Made by a program: the position numbers and the translations under genes
Shown: in pieces, positions 18,186-25,086 of the stretch
Numbering within the stretch: the first letter of the stretch is position 1
How the letters are laid out: each line of letters starts with the position of its first letter
The notes under the pieces: generated by a model
What the model saw: only the letters and a program-made list of their open reading frames with translations
Database searches by the model: none
Told to the model about the DNA's origin: nothing
Source: an uncultured Pelagibacteraceae bacterium
GTDB lineage: Bacteria; Pseudomonadota; Alphaproteobacteria; Pelagibacterales; Pelagibacteraceae
Reading direction: 5' to 3'
Assembly (NCBI GenBank): GCA_902598485.1
Contig: CACKBU010000009.1
Coordinates: 1 to 35,976, forward strand
Length of the DNA stretch: 35,976 nucleotides

Positions 18186-18959
18186 ATGAAAAAACTTAAA
18201 CTGTTTGCTTTAGCAGCTATGGCTCTGATTGGATTTTCAGGTATAGCTATTGCAGCAGACGCAACGATGTTGAGCCAAGATGACTTCGTAGGAATTTCAT
18301 TCTGGGTTATCTCTATGGGAATGTTAGCAGCTACTGCTTTCTTTTTCATGGAAACGGGCAACGTCGCATCAGGCTGGAGAACATCAGTTATAGTTGCTGG
18401 TCTAGTAACTGGTATTGCATTCATACACTACATGTACATGAGAGAAGTATGGGTTGCTACTGGAGACTCGCCAACTGTTTACAGATACATTGACTGGTTA
18501 ATCACTGTGCCATTACAGATGGTAGAATTCTATTTAATTCTAGCAGCTATTAACAAAGCAAACTCTGGAATGTTCTGGAGATTGTTAATTGGTTCATTAG
18601 TAATGCTAATCGGTGGATACTTAGGTGAAGCAGGATATATTAATGCTACACTTGGATTCATCATCGGTATGGCAGGTTGGGTATACATTCTTTATGAAGT
18701 ATTCTCAGGTGAAGCTGGTAAAGCTGCAGCGAAAAGTGGTAACAAGGCTCTTGTAACTGCTTTTGGTGCAATGAGAATGATCGTTACAGTAGGTTGGGCA
18801 ATTTACCCATTAGGTTATGTATTTGGTTACTTAACTGGTGGAGTAGACGCTAACTCACTAAACGTTGTTTACAACTTAGCTGACTTCATTAACAAAATTG
18901 CATTTGGTCTAGTAATCTGGGCTGCTGCAACTAGTTCTGCGGGAAGAAGAGCTAAGTAA
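18186..18959 (+). CDS. Proteorhodopsin, light-driven proton pump (blue-tuned type)
   Basis: This is a 257-residue retinal protein of the inner membrane. A cleavable-looking signal (residues 1-23) precedes seven helices. The landmarks are all present: H81 in helix B, retinal proton acceptor D103 in RYIDWLITVPL, proton donor E114 in QMVEFYLIL, and Schiff-base lysine K237 in LADFINKIAFG. Position 111 (GPR position 105) is glutamine, the residue known to shift absorption to blue. The Shine-Dalgarno GAGGGAG lies 6-12 nt before the ATG. Codon use differs from the neighbours, with many TTC, TAC, AAC and ATC codons, a sign of high expression. It stands alone between its own promoter region and a terminator. 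No retinal synthesis genes are in the window. Confidence 0.98.
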   Translation: MKKLKLFALAAMALIGFSGIAIAADATMLSQDDFVGISFWVISMGMLAATAFFFMETGNVASGWRTSVIVAGLVTGIAFIHYMYMREVWVATGDSPTVYRYIDWLITVPLQMVEFYLILAAINKANSGMFWRLLIGSLVMLIGGYLGEAGYINATLGFIIGMAGWVYILYEVFSGEAGKAAAKSGNKALVTAFGAMRMIVTVGWAIYPLGYVFGYLTGGVDANSLNVVYNLADFINKIAFGLVIWAAATSSAGRRAK

Positions 18960-18980
18960 TTTAGCTAAAATTTAAATTAA

Positions 18981-19014
18981 GGGCAGGTACAATTTTGTAC
19001 TTGCCCTTTTTTTT
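18981..19014 (+). terminator. Rho-independent terminator of proteorhodopsin
   Basis: A 10-bp stem GGGCAGGTAC (18981-18990) pairs with GTACTTGCCC (18997-19006) with one G-U pair, a loop of six (AATTTT), and a run of eight T (19007-19014). It starts 22 nt after the proteorhodopsin stop. This is the clearest intrinsic terminator in the window and makes proteorhodopsin a single-gene unit. Confidence 0.93.
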
Positions 19015-19023
19015 ACCTTCATT

Positions 19024-19054
19024 AAAATTATGTATAATAATTATACATAATTTT
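19024..19054. promoter_or_regulatory. Perfect 14-bp inverted repeat before the desaturase gene, with a TATAAT box
   Basis: Arms AAAATTATGTATAA (19024-19037) and TTATACATAATTTT (19041-19054) are exact reverse complements around a 3-nt spacer. The sequence TATAAT at 19033-19038 is a consensus -10 element inside the dyad, and the desaturase ATG follows at 19060. No convincing -35 or Shine-Dalgarno is seen. It may be a repressor operator over a promoter, or an RNA hairpin at the 5' end; the sequence alone does not decide. Confidence 0.5.
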
Positions 19055-19059
19055 TATAT

Positions 19060-20061
19060 ATGGATGTTAAATTAGAAAAATGGCACAAATGTCAGATCGA
19101 TAAAGAGGTCCTAAAAGAACTTTCGAAGAAATCTGATTTAAAAGGACTTCAGCATGTTTCAGTTTTTTTTGGATTATTATTAATAACTGGAATTTTTGCA
19201 TATCAAACCTGGGGTACATGGTGGTCAGTATTTTGGTTTTTAGTTTATGGAAATATTTATTCCTTCTCTAATCCTTTATGGCATGAGACAGGTCACAAAA
19301 CGGCATTTCAATCAAAATTATTAAATGAATTTTTTTATTATATCTCATCATACATGGCCAATTTTGAACCAACAAGATGGAGATACACACATTTTGTTCA
19401 CCATGGAAATACTTACTCAACAGAAAATCCATTTGACCATGAAATTGAATATGGCAACGATTTAAAAGAAACACCAAAAAGATTAATTATAAATATAATT
19501 CCATTTTTAGATTTAGTTTTTTTTAAAAAACATATTTCATTTGAAATTATTCAACACGCTTTAGGAATAAAAACAAAAGTTATGCAAGACAGCATTCCAG
19601 AAAATGCACAAGCAAAAGCAATTTTTATTTCAAGAATTTATGTAGCTATTTGGCTTTTAATTATTTTATGGTCTATACTTGTTTCATCTTGGATGCCTTT
19701 ATTATTTTTTGTGTTACCACAATTTTATGGAAAAACTTTACATAAACTTGTTGCATTCACTCAGCACGCAGGTTTAGCTAGAAATATAAAAGATCACAGA
19801 GTTACATCGCGTGAGATGTATTTAAATCCAATACTAAGCTTTTTATATTGGAAAATGGAATACCATTTAACTCATCACATGTTTCCAACTGTTCCGTCAT
19901 ATAATCTTGATAAATTGCACAACCATATTAAAGATCAATTACCAAAGCCAAATGATGGATTAATAGACGCTTATAAAGAAATTATACCTGCGTTAATGAA
20001 ACAAAAAGAAGATACAAGCTATTTTATAAAAAAAGAGTTACCCGAACCTCAAAATATTTAA
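19060..20061 (+). CDS. Membrane di-iron fatty acid desaturase/hydroxylase family protein
   Basis: This 333-residue integral membrane oxidase has three histidine boxes: HETGH (H75, H79), HFVHH (H111, H114, H115) and HLTHH (H269, H272, H273), plus H236 in TQHAG. They are the eight-histidine di-iron set of membrane fatty acid desaturases and related hydroxylases. Membrane segments are seen at about 33-65, 143-155 and 188-222. Family members use O2 and two electrons, usually from a ferredoxin or cytochrome b5. A 2Fe-2S ferredoxin and a ferredoxin reductase follow directly, so these are likely redox partners. The acyl or other substrate cannot be told; alkane, sterol or carotenoid oxidation are alternatives. 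No strong Shine-Dalgarno; an inverted repeat lies just upstream. Confidence 0.85.
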   Translation: MDVKLEKWHKCQIDKEVLKELSKKSDLKGLQHVSVFFGLLLITGIFAYQTWGTWWSVFWFLVYGNIYSFSNPLWHETGHKTAFQSKLLNEFFYYISSYMANFEPTRWRYTHFVHHGNTYSTENPFDHEIEYGNDLKETPKRLIINIIPFLDLVFFKKHISFEIIQHALGIKTKVMQDSIPENAQAKAIFISRIYVAIWLLIILWSILVSSWMPLLFFVLPQFYGKTLHKLVAFTQHAGLARNIKDHRVTSREMYLNPILSFLYWKMEYHLTHHMFPTVPSYNLDKLHNHIKDQLPKPNDGLIDAYKEIIPALMKQKEDTSYFIKKELPEPQNI

Positions 20062-20122
20062 AAATATACTAAGTATGATTTTACTTACTTGTCCTATTTA
20101 GATAAGAAACTATATATAACGC

Positions 20123-20443
20123 ATGGCAAAAATTACATATCATACTCACGATAACAAAACTCATAAGATAGATGTTCAAAAAGGTTTAACTGTAATGGAA
20201 GGAGCTATTCAAAACGATATTCCAGGAATTGATGCAGATTGTGGGGGTGGAATGGCGTGTGCTACCTGCCATGTTTATGTCAAAGAAGAATGGTTAGATA
20301 AGCTTCCAGCAAAAGAGGATGGTGAGGAAGATATGCTTGATATGGCATTTGAACCAAAAAATAATAGCAGGTTGAGCTGTCAGTTAATAGTTTCAGATGA
20401 GCTAGATGGTTTAGAAGTTAATATTCCATCAAAGCAAGGTTAG
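20123..20443 (+). CDS. [2Fe-2S] ferredoxin, adrenodoxin/putidaredoxin type
   Basis: This is a 106-residue plant-fold ferredoxin of the vertebrate/ISC type. Cluster cysteines C40, C46, C49 and C86 give the exact CX5CX2CX36C spacing, in [17 protein letters not shown] and SRLSCQLIV. Members pass single electrons from an NAD(P)H reductase to P450s, Fe-S assembly or other oxygenases. It abuts the reductase gene (stop then ATG with no gap) and follows the desaturase by 61 nt, so it most plausibly serves that oxidase. It is not beside isc/suf genes here. Confidence 0.93.
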   Translation: MAKITYHTHDNKTHKIDVQKGLTVMEGAIQNDIPGIDADCGGGMACATCHVYVKEEWLDKLPAKEDGEEDMLDMAFEPKNNSRLSCQLIVSDELDGLEVNIPSKQG

Positions 20444-21460
20444 ATGAATAAAACAGATGTATTAATTATTGGAGCAGGGCCAACAGGGTTGTTTTGTGCT
20501 CATCAACTTGGAATTATTGGATTGAGCTGTGAGATAGTCGACAATCTTGATAAAGCAGGCGGTCAATGTATTGAGCTTTACCCCGATAAACCCATTTATG
20601 ATATCCCAGCCGTACCAGAGTGCACCGGAGAAGAGCTAACCAATAATCTTCTAAAACAAATCAAACCTTTCAATATTAAATTTCATTTAAATGAAAGAGT
20701 AGAAGAGTTAAAAAAAAATCAAAATAGATGGCATGTTAAAACTTCTGGTGGAGTAGAGTTTGATGTTGCTGCAATTGTAATAGCTGGTGGTGTTGGTTCT
20801 TTTGAGCCTAGAAAATTTTCAGTAAAAGAATGTGAAAAATTTGAGGGAGGATCTTTATTTTACTCAATTAAAGATAAATCAATATTTAAAGATAAAACTA
20901 TTTCAATATTTGGTGGAGGAGACTCTGCTTTAGATTGGGCTATTGAACTATCAAACGTCTCTACAGTAAATTTGATTCATAGAAGAGATGGCTTTAGTGG
21001 TGTAGAATCGAGTGTTCAAAAAGTAAAAGAACTTAACGATCAAGGAAAGTTAAATTTATTTACAAAATATCAAATGGATTCTCTAAGTGGAGATAAACAA
21101 ATAGAATCTGTTAAAATAAAACATGATGAAGGTGAAATTAAAGAGATTAAATCTGATTATGTATTAGGTTTTTTTGGTTTGATTATGCAACTTGGTCCTA
21201 TTTTAGATTGGGGTTTAAATATAAATAAAAAAACTGTTGAAGTTAATACTAAAAATTTTGAAACCAATGTAAGTGGTATATTTGCTATAGGTGATATTTG
21301 TTCTTATCCAGGAAAACTAAAATTAATCCTTTCAGGCTTTCACGAAGGCGCATTGGCAGCAAGAGGTTGCTTTAAATATGCTAAACCAGATGAAAAATTA
21401 AGATTTGAATTCACAACAACTTCTAAAGCTGCACAAGAAAGACTTGGAATTAAAAAATGA
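20444..21460 (+). CDS. Ferredoxin-NAD(P)H reductase, thioredoxin-reductase-like (YumC type)
   Basis: This is a 338-residue FAD enzyme. The FAD-binding GAGPTGLF is at about residues 10-17, GGQCIELYPDKPIYDIP is a hallmark of the YumC/TrxR-like FNR group, IFGGGDSALDW is the NAD(P)-binding motif, and GIFAIGDICSYPGKLKLI is the C-terminal FAD motif. The redox CxxC of true thioredoxin reductases is absent, which argues against thioredoxin as substrate although such genes are often annotated trxB. It abuts the ferredoxin gene and overlaps the GST start by four bases. Its role would be to reduce the upstream ferredoxin. Confidence 0.9.
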   Translation: MNKTDVLIIGAGPTGLFCAHQLGIIGLSCEIVDNLDKAGGQCIELYPDKPIYDIPAVPECTGEELTNNLLKQIKPFNIKFHLNERVEELKKNQNRWHVKTSGGVEFDVAAIVIAGGVGSFEPRKFSVKECEKFEGGSLFYSIKDKSIFKDKTISIFGGGDSALDWAIELSNVSTVNLIHRRDGFSGVESSVQKVKELNDQGKLNLFTKYQMDSLSGDKQIESVKIKHDEGEIKEIKSDYVLGFFGLIMQLGPILDWGLNINKKTVEVNTKNFETNVSGIFAIGDICSYPGKLKLILSGFHEGALAARGCFKYAKPDEKLRFEFTTTSKAAQERLGIKK

Positions 21461-22083
21461 TAGAACTTTTTTCTGCTAATACTCCTAATGGATGGAAAAT
21501 AAGTATTATGCTTGAAGAAATTGGTTATGAGTACAAAGTAACCAAAGTTGATTTAGGTAAAGATGAACAATTTAAACCAGAGTATTTAAAAATAAGTCCA
21601 TTTGGAAAAATTCCTGTCATAATTGATCATGAGAACAATAAAAGCATATTCGAGTCTGGTGCAATCTTGATGTATCTAGGTGATAAAAGTGGAAAATTTT
21701 ATAATGAAAAAAATAGACTGGTTATTAATCAATGGTTGATGGCTCAAATGGGAACTGTTGGACCTATGATTGGTCAACATCATCAGTTTCATCACTATAA
21801 TCCTGGCAAAAGTGAATTTGGAGAAGAAAGATACTTTAAAATTACTAAAAGAATTTATGGAGAATTAGACATAAGATTAAAACAATCTAAATTTCTTGCA
21901 GGTCCAGATTATACAATTGCTGATATAGCTACTTGGCCATGGATGGCAAGACATGAATGGCATGATATTGGTTTAAAAAATTACAAAAATCTATCCAGAT
22001 GGTATTTAGAGATTTCTGAGAGAGAAGCAGTGGTTAGAGGTTATAGTTTTATGGATAAGAATGCTAAAATTCCTAAACTCTAA
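21457..22083 (+). CDS. Glutathione S-transferase family protein (YfcG/YghU-like)
   Basis: This 208-residue GST fold has a thioredoxin-like N domain with SANTPNGWKISIMLEEIGYEY, the cis-proline segment SPFGKIPVI, the glutathione gamma-glutamyl contact FESGAILMYL, and a C-terminal helical domain with FLAGPDYTIADIATWPW (the N-cap motif). TPNGxK is typical of the Nu-class/YfcG group, which act as disulfide-bond reductases. The ATGA overlap with the reductase gene makes it the last gene of the desaturase-ferredoxin-reductase unit. Its substrate is unknown; a detoxifying or thiol-repair role in the unit is inference. Confidence 0.88.
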   Translation: MIELFSANTPNGWKISIMLEEIGYEYKVTKVDLGKDEQFKPEYLKISPFGKIPVIIDHENNKSIFESGAILMYLGDKSGKFYNEKNRLVINQWLMAQMGTVGPMIGQHHQFHHYNPGKSEFGEERYFKITKRIYGELDIRLKQSKFLAGPDYTIADIATWPWMARHEWHDIGLKNYKNLSRWYLEISEREAVVRGYSFMDKNAKIPKL

Positions 22084-22087
22084 AAAT

Positions 22088-22183
22088 TTACCCAAATAAT
22101 CTATAAAGAGTACTAAGAATTCCATAACCTGAAAATTCAATAGCAACAATAATTATAATTATTAAAACTAATTTTTTATTCAT
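22088..22183 (-). CDS. Tiny single-pass membrane ORF (31 residues)
   Basis: Reading the minus strand from ATG at 22183 gives 31 residues: a basic start (MNKKL), one strongly hydrophobic segment (residues 5-15, mostly isoleucine) and an EFSGYGILSTLYRLFG end. Its ATG overlaps the TGA of the preceding tiny ORF (ATGA at 22180-22183), the layout of translational coupling. It lies at the end of the dksA-like unit. No family is recognised, and it may be non-functional. Confidence 0.4.
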   Translation of the reverse strand: MNKKLVLIIIIIVAIEFSGYGILSTLYRLFG

Positions 22184-22296
22184 TTTAAAAACAAATATAG
22201 CAACAGCACAATCCAAAAGAAAGGATAGTAAAAATAAATATATTTCTTAGCAAATAGGAATGAGATTGAATTTTGCTTAGATGGTTTCTTTTTCAT
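22180..22296 (-). CDS. Tiny membrane ORF (38 residues) directly after the dksA-like gene
   Basis: The ATG at 22296 lies two bases after the dksA-like stop codon. The product has a basic N-terminus (MKKKPSKQNS), then aromatic and hydrophobic residues (KYIYFYYPFFWIVLLLYLFLK) forming one probable membrane segment with the basic end inside. It is followed by another tiny ORF overlapping by four bases. The tight three-gene spacing on one strand supports translation, but there is no recognised family. Confidence 0.45.
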   Translation of the reverse strand: MKKKPSKQNSISFLFAKKYIYFYYPFFWIVLLLYLFLK

Positions 22297-22298
22297 TT

Positions 22299-22814
22299 TT
22301 AGTCATCTGCATGAACTTTTTCTTCTTTTTCATGCTTTTCTTGTGCTGCAATAGTGTATTTAGCAACAGGTCTTGCCATTAATCTTTTTAATCCAATTGG
22401 CTCTGCTGTATCTAAACAATAACCATAAGTATCTTCCCTAATTCTTCTTAACGCTTTATCAATTTCTGAGATTAATTTAATCTGTCTATTTATTGCTTTC
22501 ATCTCTACATTACTATCAATGTAGGAGTTAGCTTGATCAACAATATCTGCAGAAATATTGTTGTCATCCATCCCACCATTATATAAAGCTTCGTTATTCG
22601 CTTTAATTAATTCTTTTTTCCATTCAGTTAGTCTAATTCTAAAATATACTTTATGTTTTTCACACATATATTTTTCAGTATCTTTTGGAACATAAGTTTT
22701 TGAAATTTTTACGGGACCTTTGGGCGCAACTTTAGATGCAGTTGATTTCGCTTTACTTACAACTTTTGTTTTTGGTTTTGATACTTTTTTCTTTGCTTTA
22801 GCAGTCTTTGGCAT
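22299..22814 (-). CDS. dksA: DksA/TraR-family RNA polymerase-binding protein
   Basis: DksA binds the RNA polymerase secondary channel and, with ppGpp, tunes transcription of ribosomal and stress genes. At 171 residues, the last 115 or so form the DksA fold: a helical coiled-coil hairpin whose tip includes DDNNISADIVDQANSY, then the degenerate zinc-finger region YGYCLDTAEPIGLKRLMARPVAKYT. Only one of the four usual zinc cysteines remains, as in many alphaproteobacterial DksA proteins. The first 40 residues are an added basic lysine/alanine/proline tail (KAKKKVSKPKTK, SKAKSTASK) resembling nucleoid-protein tails. Two tiny membrane ORFs follow on the same strand. Confidence 0.88.
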   Translation of the reverse strand: MPKTAKAKKKVSKPKTKVVSKAKSTASKVAPKGPVKISKTYVPKDTEKYMCEKHKVYFRIRLTEWKKELIKANNEALYNGGMDDNNISADIVDQANSYIDSNVEMKAINRQIKLISEIDKALRRIREDTYGYCLDTAEPIGLKRLMARPVAKYTIAAQEKHEKEEKVHADD

Positions 22815-22891
22815 AGCTCAATTTAATCGCTCGCAGTATATTCAGCAAATTAGGGGTGTCAAGCAAGCTTAATTGATATAAATATTTATAA

Positions 22892-24214
22892 ATGACCATT
22901 AATAACAAAAATATTCATAATGTTTTTTATATTTTTGTTACAGCACATCTAATTTTTTGGACTTTGATTCCATCACTCACAAATCACAATTTACCACTGG
23001 ATACAATCGAAGCTTTAGCTTGGGGCAGTAATCTAGATTGGGGATTTAACAAACATCCACCGATGAGCGCTTTTGTTCCTAAAGTTTTATATCAAATTTT
23101 TGGACCTCAAGATTGGGTTTATTATTTATTAAGTCAAATTTTTGTAATTATATCTTTTTATTATGTTTTTAAATTTTCAAATGAAATATTTAACAATAAA
23201 TTATTAGGTTTAATTTCTGTATTATTAATTGAAGCAATTTATTTTTACAATTTCACGACACCTGAGTTTAATGTAAATGTATGTCAATTACCTTTCTGGT
23301 CTTTAACAGTTTATTATTCCTGGAAAATATATAGGGGAAAAGAAATAAAGTTTTTAGATTGTTTTTTAGTAGGTCTGTTTGCTGCTTTTGGCTTCCTATC
23401 AAAATATCTATTTATTTATTTATTAGTTTCAATTGACCTTTTATTTATTTATTTAATTTTTTTCAAAAAGGAGAGAAAGTTTGATTTTAAATATCTTATT
23501 ACTCTCGAAGTCTTCTTGGTAGTTTTAGTCCCACATTTAATTTGGTTAAATAATAATGAATTCATTACTATTACATATGGATTAGCTAGAACTGGCCTAG
23601 AACAATCCAGCTTTATAGATCATATTAAATTTCCACTAATCTTTTTATTCAAACAAGTAGGAATAATAATTCCATTTTTTATTTTAATTTGGTTGCTAGT
23701 AAAAAAAATTAAATTTAATTTAAATTTAAAGGACAAAAAATTACTATTTTTATTAGCAATTAATATTTTTCCTATTGTTTTAATGTTTTTAACTTCATTA
23801 ATTACTGGATCAAAAATTAGGACAATGTGGATGACACCATTCTATTTGTTTTTTGGCACATTATTTGTTTATTTGTTTCAAGCACAAATAAATATTAAAA
23901 AACTTAAAAATTTCACGCTTGGATTTATTTTCTTTTTCTTTTTATCGCCAGGACTTTACGCTTATGTTTCAATCTCAAAAGATGACAAGAGAACTGATTA
24001 TCCAGGTAAAGAAATTGCAATAAAAACTCAATATGCTTGGGATCAACAATTCGCGTCAGAAATAAATGTAGTTTTAGGTGATGAATGGAATGCTGGAAAT
24101 TTATCTTATCATCTAAAATCTAGACCAGTTTGGGAGGGTTTTGTTGAAAGAGAAAAGCTTGATCAATTGAAAGACTATATGTGTCTTGATAATATTTGCG
24201 TAGGATCAAGATAA
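22892..24214 (+). CDS. PMT/ArnT-type polytopic glycosyltransferase (GT39/83-like)
   Basis: This 440-residue protein has about nine to eleven membrane segments and resembles PMT_2-type transferases, which use polyprenyl-phosphate sugars to glycosylate lipids or proteins on the outer face of the inner membrane. The first loop, LPLDTIEALAWGSNLDWGFNKHPPMSAF in sense (about residues 33-60), carries the acidic D-x-x-E and the HPP pattern typical of this group. A short soluble C-terminal domain begins near residue 365. The next gene starts immediately after its stop and is a DPM1-type enzyme, which would make the polyprenyl-linked sugar donor. Acceptor and sugar are unknown. Confidence 0.8.
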   Translation: MTINNKNIHNVFYIFVTAHLIFWTLIPSLTNHNLPLDTIEALAWGSNLDWGFNKHPPMSAFVPKVLYQIFGPQDWVYYLLSQIFVIISFYYVFKFSNEIFNNKLLGLISVLLIEAIYFYNFTTPEFNVNVCQLPFWSLTVYYSWKIYRGKEIKFLDCFLVGLFAAFGFLSKYLFIYLLVSIDLLFIYLIFFKKERKFDFKYLITLEVFLVVLVPHLIWLNNNEFITITYGLARTGLEQSSFIDHIKFPLIFLFKQVGIIIPFFILIWLLVKKIKFNLNLKDKKLLFLLAINIFPIVLMFLTSLITGSKIRTMWMTPFYLFFGTLFVYLFQAQINIKKLKNFTLGFIFFFFLSPGLYAYVSISKDDKRTDYPGKEIAIKTQYAWDQQFASEINVVLGDEWNAGNLSYHLKSRPVWEGFVEREKLDQLKDYMCLDNICVGSR

Positions 24215-25084
24215 ATGAAATATGTAATTTTAGTTCCAATTTATAACGACAGAGAGTCTTTAAAAATGCTCATTGAAAATATTAATAATGAATTAAAAGA
24301 TCTAAATCATGAGGTATCAATAGTTGTAATTAATGATGCATCATCACAACAGATAATTGATACTTATACAAATATTGAAAACATTAATTCTTTTGAAATA
24401 ATAAGCATGAGAGAAAACAGAGGACACGCAAGATGCATTGCATCTGGTTTAAAATATATCTTTGAAAAAAAAGATTTCGATTTTGTTATTCCAATGGATG
24501 GTGACGGAGAAGATAGACCTGAGGAAATTAAAAATTTTATTCAACTTTCAGAACAATCAGGCGAAAAGTCAATTGTTGGTGAAAGAGTTAAGAGATCAGA
24601 AGGTTTATTTTTTCAATTATGTTATCAATTTCATAAATTCTTAACTTTAGCATTTACTGGACAATCAATTAAATTTGGGAACTTTACTTGTTTATCAAAA
24701 TCAACAGTAAAAAAAATATTGGAGGAAAAAGCAACATGGAATAGTTTTTCAGGATCTTTAAAAAAAATAGAAAAAGATTTAATTTCTACTCCATCCATAA
24801 GAGGCAAAAGATATTTTGGACCATCTCAAATGAGTTTCTTTAATTTATTAAAGCATTCACTTTCAATTATAAGTGTTTTCAGAAAAACAGTTCTAATTCG
24901 ATCGGCTTTATTTATAATTTTTTATATTTTACTAATAAAAAGCTACGCCTCAATAATTACTTCATTACCATTAGTTTTGTTATTGATAATGATTTATTCA
25001 ATTTCTAGTTTAGCCTTAAGAGAAAATATTGATGAATTTAATAATTCCTTAACAAATATTCACGATATTGATAAAATAAAATAA
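24215..25084 (+). CDS. GT2 glycosyltransferase, dolichyl-phosphate mannose synthase-like
   Basis: This 289-residue GT-A enzyme has an N-terminal ILVPIYNDRESL, IVVINDASSQ, the donor/metal motif PMDGDGEDRPEEI, and GNFTCLSKSTVKKI, followed by two C-terminal membrane segments (about 225-243 and 246-265). Such proteins transfer a sugar from a nucleotide donor to polyprenyl phosphate. The ATG directly follows the stop of the PMT-type gene, which fits a donor-maker and donor-user pair. The last 25 residues are acidic and polar. Confidence 0.88.
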   Translation: MKYVILVPIYNDRESLKMLIENINNELKDLNHEVSIVVINDASSQQIIDTYTNIENINSFEIISMRENRGHARCIASGLKYIFEKKDFDFVIPMDGDGEDRPEEIKNFIQLSEQSGEKSIVGERVKRSEGLFFQLCYQFHKFLTLAFTGQSIKFGNFTCLSKSTVKKILEEKATWNSFSGSLKKIEKDLISTPSIRGKRYFGPSQMSFFNLLKHSLSIISVFRKTVLIRSALFIIFYILLIKSYASIITSLPLVLLLIMIYSISSLALRENIDEFNNSLTNIHDIDKIK

Positions 25085-25086
25085 AT

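Noticed and set aside
18089..18424. 111-residue frame antisense to the proteorhodopsin start
   Set aside because: It is a shadow of the proteorhodopsin coding frame; its composition follows the opposite strand and there is no ribosome site.
20444..21460. Thioredoxin reductase
   Set aside because: No redox CxxC; GGQCIELYPDKP marks the ferredoxin-NAD(P)H reductase group.
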